From the NCBI RefSeq assembly GCF_019312595.1, contig NZ_JAHWDQ010000003.1, positions 310,001 through 374,000 on the forward strand: 64,000 nt of DNA, written 5' to 3'. Shown in pieces: positions 43,333-50,673 of this stretch; within the stretch, counting starts at the first letter, position 1, and every line of letters begins with the position of its first letter. This DNA comes from Zhongshania aquimaris. GTDB taxonomy: Bacteria > Pseudomonadota > Gammaproteobacteria > Pseudomonadales > Spongiibacteraceae. A model generated the notes under the pieces. It was given only the letters and a program-made list of their open reading frames with translations, ran no database searches and was not told the origin of the DNA. The translations under genes and the position numbers were made by a program.

Positions 43333-43824
43333 ATGAACAATCTAATGGTTGTATTTTTGATCGGAATTGGAGCAACTGCCCTGATGGACTTGTGGAGCAT
43401 ATTGAGGAAATCATTGCTCGGGATTACCCCCCCAAATTATGGAATGGTGGGGCGTTGGTTAGCCTATATGACGCATGGAAAATTTCATCATGGTTCTATT
43501 GCAGCATCTGCTCCTATGCAAGGAGAGTACTTTATTGGATGGATTGCCCACTACTTGATAGGTATTGCCTTCGCAGCCGTGCTGGTTGGTACTGCAGGCA
43601 AGTCTTGGATTCTCAATCCAACAATTGGTCCAGCGCTCGTTGTTGGTGTTGGAACAGTGGCAGCGCCCTTCCTATTAATGCAGCCGGGCATGGGGGCTGG
43701 CATTGCCTCATCTCGAACACCGAAACCAAACTCTGCACGACTGCATAGTTTTGTTAATCATGCAGTTTTTGGGCTTGGCCTATATGCATCAGGATGGGCA
43801 CTAAAACTATATTGTTCAATATGA
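43333..43824 (+). CDS. DUF2938 family membrane protein
   Basis: 163 aa, start at 43333 with AAGGAGAG 5-12 nt upstream. Four hydrophobic segments; GIGATALMDLWSILRKSLLGITPPNYGMVGRW and GMGAGIASSRTPKPNSARLHSFVNHAVFGLGLY are characteristic of DUF2938. Function unknown. First gene of a two-gene unit with the DUF2798 gene, under the MerR-type promoter; such units are often stress- or redox-responsive, which is inference here. Confidence 0.88.
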   Translation: MNNLMVVFLIGIGATALMDLWSILRKSLLGITPPNYGMVGRWLAYMTHGKFHHGSIAASAPMQGEYFIGWIAHYLIGIAFAAVLVGTAGKSWILNPTIGPALVVGVGTVAAPFLLMQPGMGAGIASSRTPKPNSARLHSFVNHAVFGLGLYASGWALKLYCSI

Positions 43825-43860
43825 AAGTCAGTCTTAATAAACCCTACACAGGAGAATCAT

Positions 43861-44085
43861 ATGTATATTCCCGCTCGCTTTTCCCCAATTCTATTCAGCG
43901 CTTTGCTCTCGGCCATCATGGTCTGCATTGTGTCTGCCTTCGTCCTTGCAATCTCACAAGGGATTCATACAGGATTTGCCGGGCAGTGGTTCAAAAGCTG
44001 TATAACGACATGGCCAATAGCCTTTCCTACAGTCGCCATTGTAGCCCCGATGGTAAGAAGAATAGTCGGGAGGTTGACAAGATAA
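43861..44085 (+). CDS. DUF2798 family small membrane protein
   Basis: 74 aa, two TM segments: SPILFSALLSAIMVCIVSAFVLA and TTWPIAFPTVAIVAPMVRRIV, the DUF2798 pattern. AGGAGA lies 6 nt before the ATG. 36 bp after the DUF2938 gene. Role unknown. Confidence 0.87.
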   Translation: MYIPARFSPILFSALLSAIMVCIVSAFVLAISQGIHTGFAGQWFKSCITTWPIAFPTVAIVAPMVRRIVGRLTR

Positions 44086-44116
44086 ATTAGGAGGCAATTT
44101 TCTAAAGATAATTAAT

Positions 44117-44145
44117 GACCGCCACAGTCCAGATGTGCGGCGGTC
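44117..44145 (+). terminator. hairpin at the array boundary
   Basis: GACCGCC (44117-44123) pairs with GGCGGTC (44139-44145). It follows the DUF2798 gene and overlaps the R' end of attC1; possible terminator or array-end structure. Confidence 0.4.
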
Positions 44146-44236
44146 TAACGCCCCGCTCTGCCAGCGGCAACGCGGAGCTTTTTGTGGGTTAAAATGGAGC
44201 GTAGCGACAGCCCACAAAAAAAGTGGAGTGTTAACG
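44143..44236 (-). repeat. integron attC site 1
   Basis: Downstream of the first cassette ORF on the minus strand. R' = GTTAGAC (GTTRRRY consensus) at 44149-44143; the R'' end is the degenerate CGTTAAC at 44236-44230. Between them the sequence folds into long imperfect arms (GTGGG/CCCAC and CCGCT/AGCGG). About 94 bp. Confidence 0.75.
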
Positions 44237-44255
44237 CTCGGACAGCAGCGGTTTG

Positions 44256-44543
44256 TCAAGCATGACCAAGTTCAATCGCCTCTTTATGCTCAAAAAGTAA
44301 ATCCACAATATTAGAAGCCGAAGTTGAATCAAACTCCTCCCCCATGCTTTCTACTTGGATATCTTTTAGCACTCCAAGCACACCTTCACGGTCGCAAGCC
44401 TTCAGCTTTTCCAAAACAGCGGGCACATAGGATCTGTACTCTGCACGAGCAGATATATAGTGATTTACACCGATAGGATCCCACTTGTAAAAGAGAACCT
44501 CATCAACTCGCCTTTCTAATTCATCGGTCTTAAATCGATCCAT
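44256..44543 (-). CDS. integron cassette ORF 1, small hypothetical protein
   Basis: 95 aa from the ATG at 44543 (a TTG one codon earlier is also open). Soluble, acidic, helical; DELERRVDEVLFYKWDPIGV and EYRSYVPAVLEKL recall a small uncharacterised family I associate with cassette arrays, but no function is known. It starts 21 nt after the R' of attC2 and is followed by attC1, the classic one-gene cassette layout. Confidence 0.78.
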   Translation of the reverse strand: MDRFKTDELERRVDEVLFYKWDPIGVNHYISARAEYRSYVPAVLEKLKACDREGVLGVLKDIQVESMGEEFDSTSASNIVDLLFEHKEAIELGHA

Positions 44544-44563
44544 CAATAATAATTCCGATTAAT

Positions 44564-44645
44564 GCTTAACGCAGCCAATACAGGCCGAGCAAAGCGAAGT
44601 CCAGCCCGCGCTTTTTTGCGGGCGATGTGCTTGGCCTTGTTAAAT
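44564..44645 (-). repeat. integron attC site 2 (best preserved)
   Basis: On the minus strand: R'' = ATTTAAC (RYYYAAC) at 44645-44639, then AAGGCCAAGC, a GCCCGC/GCGGGC inner stem, GGCCTGTATTGGCTGC, and R' = GTTAAGC (GTTRRRY) at 44570-44564. Both cores match consensus; 82 bp, palindromic overall. Confidence 0.9.
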
Positions 44646-44660
44646 TTTTGATGCTCACAA

Positions 44661-44933
44661 CTATATTTTCCCAAGTATTTTTGGCACCAGATTAATGATG
44701 CCTGTTGCTTCCCACACCGGGTAACCCAGAATGCCAACGAGAAGTCCCCAGAAACACCCAAACCAGACTGGATGCTCTTTAACCTTATCGTTTGGCCAAA
44801 TCACGCCTCGGATAGCAAAGGATAAAACCACCATTAACAAAACTACCTCAACAAGAAGCCAGCTTGAAAATAGCACTCCGATGAGGGCCACTAAACAAGC
44901 AATAATTATCGATTCTCTTTTTGGTAGCACCAT
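44661..44933 (-). CDS. integron cassette ORF 2, small membrane protein
   Basis: 90 aa, three hydrophobic segments (IIIACLVALIGVLFSSWLL, VVLLMVVLSFAIRGVIW, FGCFWGLLVGILGYPVW). GGGAAAG ribosome site before the ATG. It starts 12 nt after the R' of attC3. No family recognised; small membrane proteins are common cassette cargo. Confidence 0.75.
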   Translation of the reverse strand: MVLPKRESIIIACLVALIGVLFSSWLLVEVVLLMVVLSFAIRGVIWPNDKVKEHPVWFGCFWGLLVGILGYPVWEATGIINLVPKILGKI

Positions 44934-44945
44934 ACTTTCCCTGAA

Positions 44946-45006
44946 ATTTAACGCCCTAAGCAGAGGCGCCAGCTTTGCTGGCGTCCTGCTAACTTAGTTT
45001 GTTAAC
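44946..45006 (-). repeat. integron attC site 3
   Basis: R' = GTTAAAT (44952-44946). Inner stem CGCCAGC/GCTGGCG with AAA loop, flanked by AGCAG/CTGCT. The R'' side (GTTAAC at about 45005-45000) is degenerate and lies within the 3' end of the upstream ORF. Confidence 0.75.
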
Positions 45007-45780
45007 TGTAATTTCTCTAGCCAGCGTATACCATTGATTGTTTTTAATTTTATTTGTTTCATCTGCGGTCGGTAGAACTCTGGAGTCTAGAAATGATGAC
45101 GCCAAAGGATGGAACTTACCCACACAGAGATCAAATGCTTTTCTTTTTGGATTTAATTCGTAATTACCCCTATGAATCATTTGGGCATTGAATATCAACA
45201 CATCACCTAAAGAGAGTTCAATAAGCTTTGAGTTTGGAAGTGAATCACTATTTTTGTGACCATTTAACTCAAATCTAACCTCGCGTTCTAAATTTGTATC
45301 CCATCTTTTATGCGTACCCGTTACAAGCTCTATGCCCTTTTCTTCAATTAAGGGAATCCGCACATGGAGGCTTAACATATTATTTTGCTCATCGCACTGC
45401 ACTGAATCTTCAATTGGGCTGTATTGCATATCTCTATGCCAAGAAGGCTTAGATTTCCTGTTTAATGGATTGAAAAATAGTTGAGTATTATGAAAATGAA
45501 TACCTTCGCCAAACATATCTTCAAGAGCCTTTGTAAGTTTTACAGAAGCTATAATTTCGAAAAACTCCTTTCTTAAATCTGGCGCATCAAAAAAGTACTC
45601 GGGACTTGTTAATGAATGCATATTCACAAGTTTGCTTGCAATAATTTCCGCTTCATTTACTGAAAACCACTTTTCATAGATACGGTCAACATGCTTAGCA
45701 AGCGATGCCACTTCCTCTTTATCAAAGAAGCCTTTTAAGACGGCATATCCAAACTTTTCATATTGTTCTATCGGGTTCAT
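44989..45780 (-). CDS. integron cassette ORF 3, phytanoyl-CoA dioxygenase (PhyH) family
   Basis: 263 aa from the ATG at 45780 (GGAAG 7 nt upstream). Fe(II)/2-oxoglutarate oxygenase: the metal motif HxD is in KPSWHRDMQYSP and the distal His in NAQMIHRGNYEL, with an Arg downstream for 2-oxoglutarate. N-terminus FGYAVLKGFFDKEEVASLAKHVDRIYEKWF is typical of PhyH. Substrate unknown; relatives hydroxylate lipids, amino acids or antibiotics. AT-rich compared with its neighbours, and its 3' end runs into attC3, consistent with acquired cassette cargo. Confidence 0.88.
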   Translation of the reverse strand: MNPIEQYEKFGYAVLKGFFDKEEVASLAKHVDRIYEKWFSVNEAEIIASKLVNMHSLTSPEYFFDAPDLRKEFFEIIASVKLTKALEDMFGEGIHFHNTQLFFNPLNRKSKPSWHRDMQYSPIEDSVQCDEQNNMLSLHVRIPLIEEKGIELVTGTHKRWDTNLEREVRFELNGHKNSDSLPNSKLIELSLGDVLIFNAQMIHRGNYELNPKRKAFDLCVGKFHPLASSFLDSRVLPTADETNKIKNNQWYTLAREITVNKLS

Positions 45781-45797
45781 AGAAACTTCCAAATTAC

Positions 45798-45853
45798 AGT
45801 TAACGCCTCAATCAGCAGACGCGTTAGCGGTCGGCTGCATTGACTTGTTAGCA
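45798..45853 (-). repeat. integron attC site 4
   Basis: Minus strand: TGCTAAC (R'' side, 45853-45847), then AAGTCAATGCAGCCGACCGC, ending GCGTTAACT (R' side, 45804-45798). Cores slightly degenerate. 56 bp; it overlaps the 3' end of cassette ORF 4, which encodes NKSMQPTANASAD from the attC itself. Confidence 0.8.
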
Positions 45854-46350
45854 GGTTCAACTGACACACTTGGTTCAGTGTTTAGCAATGCAACAGCCGA
45901 ATAAATGGCGAAAACAATTGGAATCACTAACTCTACGAATATTCGAACGAAAAACGCAGGCCGAGCCTGGAAATATGTTTTTCTTGTTCTTTCGTGAAAG
46001 AACTGCTCCATATCTGAGTCTCTGTTGCGTACTTCTCGTTCGGCTTCTTCCTTCAATTGTTCAAGTTCTTTTGAACGGAATACTAATTGCCATGCGATTA
46101 ATTCAGAATATAGGTAGACAACAAAGGTCACTCCGAAGTAACCGATTGCACAAGCCAACAATAGCAAAAGGGACTCTTGATTCGCAGATGTGAAATCAAC
46201 ACCGAATGCCGATATTTTGGTAGGCACCAGACCAACCTTAGCGATCACAACCCCTACGACTGCCGCAGCAAGCAAGTTTCTACGAGACTTCCTCGTAGTT
46301 TCGTTTAGAGGCTCTCGTAACCTATCAGAAAATGGGTTGGAATTACTCAT
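45808..46350 (-). CDS. integron cassette ORF 4, membrane protein with attC-encoded tail
   Basis: 180 aa; AAGGAGAG before the ATG. Three hydrophobic segments (LLAAAVVGVVIAKVGLV, LLLLACAIGYFGVTFVVYLY, RIFVELVIPIVFAIYSAVALL) and a charged helical stretch SKELEQLKEEAEREVRNRDSDMEQFF. The last 13 or so residues (NKSMQPTANASAD) are translated from attC4, a known trait of cassette genes whose own stop was lost. Function unknown. Confidence 0.78.
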   Translation of the reverse strand: MSNSNPFSDRLREPLNETTRKSRRNLLAAAVVGVVIAKVGLVPTKISAFGVDFTSANQESLLLLLACAIGYFGVTFVVYLYSELIAWQLVFRSKELEQLKEEAEREVRNRDSDMEQFFHERTRKTYFQARPAFFVRIFVELVIPIVFAIYSAVALLNTEPSVSVEPANKSMQPTANASAD

Positions 46351-46363
46351 ATCTCTCCTTGCC

Positions 46364-46370
46364 TGCTAAC
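46364..46370 (-). other. probable 5' boundary core site of the cassette array
   Basis: GTTAGCA on the minus strand, 14 nt before the ORF 4 start, is the likely recombination core at the leading edge of the array (attC or attI remnant). No intI gene follows in the next 10 kb. Confidence 0.45.
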
Positions 46371-46380
46371 TACTTAGGCA

Positions 46381-46719
46381 ATATATCACTTTGGCCCCCT
46401 AGAGCTTCAGTATGGATTTAAAAATACAAGGGAGTTCAATGAAATAGCGACCCCGCTATTCGCGAGCGCCGGTCAAACGAAGACTAACTCCCTATATTTC
46501 TGCCAAGCATTCCCTTTCCATTGATCATATCGTGTTTTTTATCAATTTCAACGAGTTAAGTCGCTGCTTAGGCAGATAGTGGGAGGTGCTCTCTCGTTCA
46601 CTTACCGCGATCATGGCAAGACCATGGGTGACCGCCATCACTCCGCATTGCAACTGGCCAGCCCGTTATTAGCTGCTCAATTTTTCCCCTTTTCGCTAAA
46701 TTAACTTGACGCCTCCTCC
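46381..46719. other. non-coding stretch between cassette array and TetR gene
   Basis: About 340 bp without a credible ORF; no integrase remnant, tRNA or IS end recognised. Confidence 0.45.
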
Positions 46720-46763
46720 AAGCTGACTCAATATTAAACACGTGTTTAATATTGAGTCAGCTT
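46720..46763. promoter_or_regulatory. perfect 44-bp palindrome, presumed TetR operator
   Basis: Each half is 22 nt; the centre is AAACAC|GTGTTT between 46741 and 46742 and the outer ends are AAGCTGACTC / GAGTCAGCTT. Every base pairs. It ends 10 nt before the TetR ATG (46774), so it covers the promoter/5' leader and could act as DNA operator and as an RNA hairpin. Confidence 0.85.
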
Positions 46764-46773
46764 TGCTTTGCCT

Positions 46774-47427
46774 ATGAACATCAGCCCAGCCCCCAGAAAA
46801 CGTGGCCGCCCTAAAAAGAGCGAGGCCCCCGCCCTGTCCATCGAGCAATTACTCGATGCCTCGGCAGATATCTTCGCCCGCGATGGCTATGACGGGGTTT
46901 CGCTGCGCAAGCTGCAAGATGAGTTAAATGTTAGCTACACCTTTTTTCACCACTATTTCAGTTCAAAAGAGCAACTGTGGCAGGCCGTTGTAGATCGCTT
47001 GTGTGGCGCAACCACCGCCAAGGTATTAGAGGCACTGCAGCACATTGATGACGACCACAATGAGCTAGACGCCCTGAAAGAAGGGATTGCGGTGTATATC
47101 CGCAGCGCGTTTGAACACCCAGCGCTCTACCATATTTGCCAGCAGGAATCGCTCCGCGAGGGGCCTCGGCTAACGTACATTCATAAACATTATTTTGAAC
47201 CCGCCTGGCAGCTAATCAGCGATATGGTCGCCAAGGTAGATGGCGTGGGTGTTATCAAAGACATTCCTATAGAGACGCTGTTCTTTGTTGTGCAGTCCGC
47301 CACGGCACCGGTAGTGCAACTGCCTTTTTATCAACGCCTCACGGGTAAAACCCGGCTAGACCCAGCATTTGTAGAAACCCATATTCAACAATCCATAGAC
47401 CTGCTGTTTCACGGCTGGCACAAATAA
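46774..47427 (+). CDS. TetR/AcrR family regulator
   Basis: 217 aa from the ATG at 46774. AT-hook-like start PRKRGRPKKSEA, then the HTH FARDGYDGVSLRKLQDELNVSYTFFHHYFSSKEQLW. No clear Shine-Dalgarno, as the 44-bp palindrome occupies the upstream leader. It is 16 bp from the P450 gene in the same operon, so it probably represses its own P450 and responds to the P450 substrate. Confidence 0.9.
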   Translation: MNISPAPRKRGRPKKSEAPALSIEQLLDASADIFARDGYDGVSLRKLQDELNVSYTFFHHYFSSKEQLWQAVVDRLCGATTAKVLEALQHIDDDHNELDALKEGIAVYIRSAFEHPALYHICQQESLREGPRLTYIHKHYFEPAWQLISDMVAKVDGVGVIKDIPIETLFFVVQSATAPVVQLPFYQRLTGKTRLDPAFVETHIQQSIDLLFHGWHK

Positions 47428-47443
47428 AAGCACGGAGACAAAC

Positions 47444-48802
47444 ATGAAGGCATCAGCTGATTATTTAAACCTGCCACGCAAATCAACAGATAAGATTCAG
47501 CATCTGCCCGGTGACAACGGCAAGATGCCGATTCTTGGCGACACAGTGGAGTTTCTCACCGATTATTTGGGCCTGGTGTCGCGCAAGCACAAACTTTACG
47601 GCCCAATTTTCCGAAATAATGCACTGCTGCAACGCTCAGTCGCTCTGCTAGGCCCAGAGGCTAACGAACTTGTACTGAAAGACAGCGACAAGATATTTTC
47701 AAGTAAGAAGGCGTGGGATCCAATTCTAGACAAACTTTTCCCAGACGGCTTAATGCTGCGCGATTTTGACGAGCACCGTTTTCACCGCCGTATTCTACAG
47801 GCGGCATTTAAGAAGGATGCCCTGCAAGGCTATCTCGACGACATGAACCCGCGGATGCGCGAAGGAGTTGCGGCATTCCCCAAAAATGCCGAGTTCGGAT
47901 TTAAAGACAGTATCAAATCACTGCTGCTAGACGTTGCCGCCCAGGTATTTATGGGCGTAAAAATGGGCGATGAGGCCGACGCGATCAACAAGGGCTTTCT
48001 GCACGCAATGGAAGCCTCAATGGCGGTTGTTAAACTCCCCATTCCGGGTACAACATGGCAGAAAGGCTTAAACGGGCGCAAGACATTAAAGAACTTTATT
48101 GAAAAACATATTGAAGCCAAGCGCGCCACCGAAAGCAGCGACTTCTTCTCGCAGTTTTGCCACGCAAAGGACGAAGATGGCAATGAGCTAAGCAATGACG
48201 CGGTGCGCGACCACACTATCTTTTTATTGTTTGCAGCCCACGACACCACCACCAGTACGCTGTGCTCGATTATTTACGCACTGGCCAAAAATCCCGAGTG
48301 GCAAGATATTTTGTACGAGGAGTGTAAGCTCATTGATGGCGACCATCTCAACTACGACGATCTGCCAAAACTCGACAAGGCGGCATTAGTCATGAAGGAA
48401 GCGCTTCGCATGTACCCGCCCGTGCCCGCCATACCGCGCCGCTTAATTAAAGAAACCGAGATTATGGGTTACACCCTACCCGCCAATACCGGCATTGGTA
48501 TCTCGCCACTGTTCACCCACTACATGGAAGAATGGTGGAGCGAACCAACCAAGTTTGACCCCGAACGCTTTTCCGCTGAACGCGCCGAACACAAACGCCA
48601 CCTATATCAGTGGATACCTTTCGGGGGCGGCGGTCACAAATGCATAGGTTTAAACTTTGCGGAAATGCAGGTTAAGTTGTTTATGTTCCACTTGCTTCGC
48701 AACTACAAAATCAGCACCAAGCCCGGCTACCAAATGAAATACAATGCGGTGCCCATCTCCTTCCCCACCGACGGCCTACCCGTAACAATTACGGCGAGGT
48801 AG
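47444..48802 (+). CDS. cytochrome P450
   Basis: 452 aa monooxygenase. I-helix oxygen-activation motif AAHDTTTS (about 265-272), K-helix EALR (ExxR) and heme loop FGGGGHKCIG with the thiolate Cys at residue 400. PIPGTTWQKGLNGRKTLKNFI recalls CYP120/CYP26-type enzymes acting on retinoids or other isoprenoids, so a terpenoid or sterol substrate is plausible but not shown. No ferredoxin or reductase gene is adjacent. GGAG before the start; cotranscribed with tetR and followed by a strong hairpin. Confidence 0.94.
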   Translation: MKASADYLNLPRKSTDKIQHLPGDNGKMPILGDTVEFLTDYLGLVSRKHKLYGPIFRNNALLQRSVALLGPEANELVLKDSDKIFSSKKAWDPILDKLFPDGLMLRDFDEHRFHRRILQAAFKKDALQGYLDDMNPRMREGVAAFPKNAEFGFKDSIKSLLLDVAAQVFMGVKMGDEADAINKGFLHAMEASMAVVKLPIPGTTWQKGLNGRKTLKNFIEKHIEAKRATESSDFFSQFCHAKDEDGNELSNDAVRDHTIFLLFAAHDTTTSTLCSIIYALAKNPEWQDILYEECKLIDGDHLNYDDLPKLDKAALVMKEALRMYPPVPAIPRRLIKETEIMGYTLPANTGIGISPLFTHYMEEWWSEPTKFDPERFSAERAEHKRHLYQWIPFGGGGHKCIGLNFAEMQVKLFMFHLLRNYKISTKPGYQMKYNAVPISFPTDGLPVTITAR

Positions 48803-48825
48803 TAGCACCTAGATAGCACCCCGCT

Positions 48826-48859
48826 GTGCGTCAGTAATACCTTGTTATTACTGACGCAC
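48826..48859 (+). terminator. strong hairpin after the P450 gene
   Basis: GTGCGTCAGTAATA / TATTACTGACGCAC, 14-bp perfect stem with a 6-nt loop (CCTTGT), 24 nt after the stop. No T-tract, so termination may be rho-assisted. Confidence 0.6.
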
Positions 48860-48941
48860 CGCCACTTCTCCTCGGTAATCAGCCAAAGAAAAAAGCCAGC
48901 AATAATGCCTCCTAATTAACAGAACAGTTGATTAAAACATG

Positions 48942-48957
48942 TTGACGTTAACGTAAA
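48942..48957 (+). promoter_or_regulatory. LiuR-type operator/promoter of the liu operon
   Basis: TTGACGTTAACGTAAA, a 16-bp palindrome with one mismatch that includes a -35-like TTGACG; TAGAGT follows at 48965. MerR-family operators lie in this position, and the next gene is the LiuR-like regulator. Confidence 0.65.
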
Positions 48958-49002
48958 CTGCAGATAGAGTTGGCACATTCGATACCGCAGGTAGCCGCAA
49001 CC

Positions 49003-49407
49003 ATGGCTGACAAGACTTACACCATCTCGGATTTGGCGTCAGATTTTGACGTAACGACCCGTACCATTCGCTTTTACGAAGAAAAAGGCCTGCTCACGCC
49101 CCTGCGCGACGGCCAAACGCGGATTTACAGCGCCGCCGACCGCATCAAACTAAAACTCATATTGCGCGGCAAACGCTTGGGCCTCTCGCTGGAAGACAGT
49201 AAAGACATTATCGAGATGTACGACCCCGAGCACGACAACAGTCCTCAGCTCATCAAACTCATTGAAAAAATACGTGAACGTCGCCGCCTGTTAAAAGAAC
49301 AACTCAAGCAGCAGCTGCAGGATCTTGAAGACATGATTTACGAATTGAACGAAGCGGAAGATCGCTGCCAGGAAGCATTAGATGAAATGAATAAAAAGAA
49401 TAACTAA
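49003..49407 (+). CDS. liuR: MerR family regulator of leucine/isovalerate catabolism
   Basis: 134 aa from [15 protein letters not shown] (49003); the frame opens 11 codons earlier without homology. Mer[61 protein letters not shown] is typical of LiuR, and the C-terminal coiled coil ([31 protein letters not shown]) is the dimer helix. Heads the liu operon, 32 bp before liuA, as in Pseudomonas liuRABCDE. Confidence 0.92.
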   Translation: MADKTYTISDLASDFDVTTRTIRFYEEKGLLTPLRDGQTRIYSAADRIKLKLILRGKRLGLSLEDSKDIIEMYDPEHDNSPQLIKLIEKIRERRRLLKEQLKQQLQDLEDMIYELNEAEDRCQEALDEMNKKNN

Positions 49408-49439
49408 CTCACATATTCAGCAATCCAAAGGACAACACC

Positions 49440-50609
49440 ATGAGCACGTCTTACCCCACATTGAATTTCGGTCTCGGTGAAGAGATTGAAATGTTGCGCG
49501 ATGCCACCCGCCAATTCGCTCAACAAGAAATTGCGCCCCGCGCCGAAAGTATTGATAAAGACAATGCCTTCCCGATGGACCTGTGGCGCAAAATGGGTGA
49601 CATGGGCCTGCTTGGCATTACTGTCTCTGAGCAGTATGGCGGCAGTGATATGGGCTATTTAGCCCACGTTATCGCCATGGAAGAAATCAGCCGTGCCTCT
49701 GCATCTGTCGGCCTGTCTTACGGCGCGCATTCAAACTTGTGCGTTAACCAAATTTTCAAGAACGGCAACGACCGCCAGCGCGAAAAATATCTGCCCAAGC
49801 TATGCTCCGGCGAGCATATTGGCGCATTGGCCATGTCTGAGCCCAATGCCGGTTCAGACGTTGTCAGCATGAAACTGCGAGCCGATAAAGACGGCGACCA
49901 CTATGTGCTGAACGGCAATAAAATGTGGATCACCAACGGCCCCGATGCCCACACCTATGTGATCTATGCAAAGACCGACATCCATGGCGGCCCACGCGGC
50001 ATTACCGCCTTTATTGTCGAGCGCGATTACCCCGGCTTTAGCCGCTCACCCAAGCTCGACAAACTGGGGATGCGCGGCTCAAACACCTGCGAATTAGTGT
50101 TTGATAATTGCAAAATCCCAGCAGAAAACATACTGGGCAATGAAGGCGACGGCGTTAAAGTACTGATGAGCGGCCTCGACTTTGAACGCACCGTATTGTC
50201 AGGCGGCCCCACCGGCATAATGCAAGCCTGCCTCGACGTGGTGATCCCCTACCTCCACGACCGCAAACAATTCGGCCAAAGCATTGGTGAATTCCAATTA
50301 ATGCAGGGCAAATTGGCAGACATGTATACCGAATTAAATGCCAGCCGCGCCTACCTCTATACGGTTGCAAAGGCCTGTGACCGAGGTGAAGCCAGCCGCA
50401 AAGACGCCGCTGCGGTTATTTTGTATACCGCAGAACGCGCCACCCAAATGGCCTTACAAGCCATTCAAGCCCTGGGCGGCAATGGCTACACCAACGAATT
50501 CCCCACGGGCCGTTTATTGCGTGACGCCAAGCTTTATGAGATTGGCGCTGGCACCTCTGAAATCCGACGCATGCTGATTGGTCGTGAACTTTTCAAAGAA
50601 ACACAGTAA
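49440..50609 (+). CDS. liuA: isovaleryl-CoA dehydrogenase
   Basis: 389 aa; converts isovaleryl-CoA to 3-methylcrotonyl-CoA with ETF as electron acceptor. IVD hallmarks: [21 protein letters not shown] ([20 protein letters not shown]), [33 protein letters not shown], and the catalytic Glu in [15 protein letters not shown], the helix-G position specific to IVD. The C-terminus [17 protein letters not shown] has Gly where other ACADs have the catalytic Glu. Context in the liu operon makes the assignment firm. Confidence 0.96.
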   Translation: MSTSYPTLNFGLGEEIEMLRDATRQFAQQEIAPRAESIDKDNAFPMDLWRKMGDMGLLGITVSEQYGGSDMGYLAHVIAMEEISRASASVGLSYGAHSNLCVNQIFKNGNDRQREKYLPKLCSGEHIGALAMSEPNAGSDVVSMKLRADKDGDHYVLNGNKMWITNGPDAHTYVIYAKTDIHGGPRGITAFIVERDYPGFSRSPKLDKLGMRGSNTCELVFDNCKIPAENILGNEGDGVKVLMSGLDFERTVLSGGPTGIMQACLDVVIPYLHDRKQFGQSIGEFQLMQGKLADMYTELNASRAYLYTVAKACDRGEASRKDAAAVILYTAERATQMALQAIQALGGNGYTNEFPTGRLLRDAKLYEIGAGTSEIRRMLIGRELFKETQ

Positions 50610-50673
50610 GCAACGTTAACCGGATTCAAAAACTAAATTTAATAGGTATAAGCACTATATAGGCACCGCGAAC

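Noticed and set aside
46381-46719. Search for an integron integrase remnant or attI
   Set aside because: No tyrosine-recombinase motif in any frame I read; only a core-like GTTAGCA remains at 46364.
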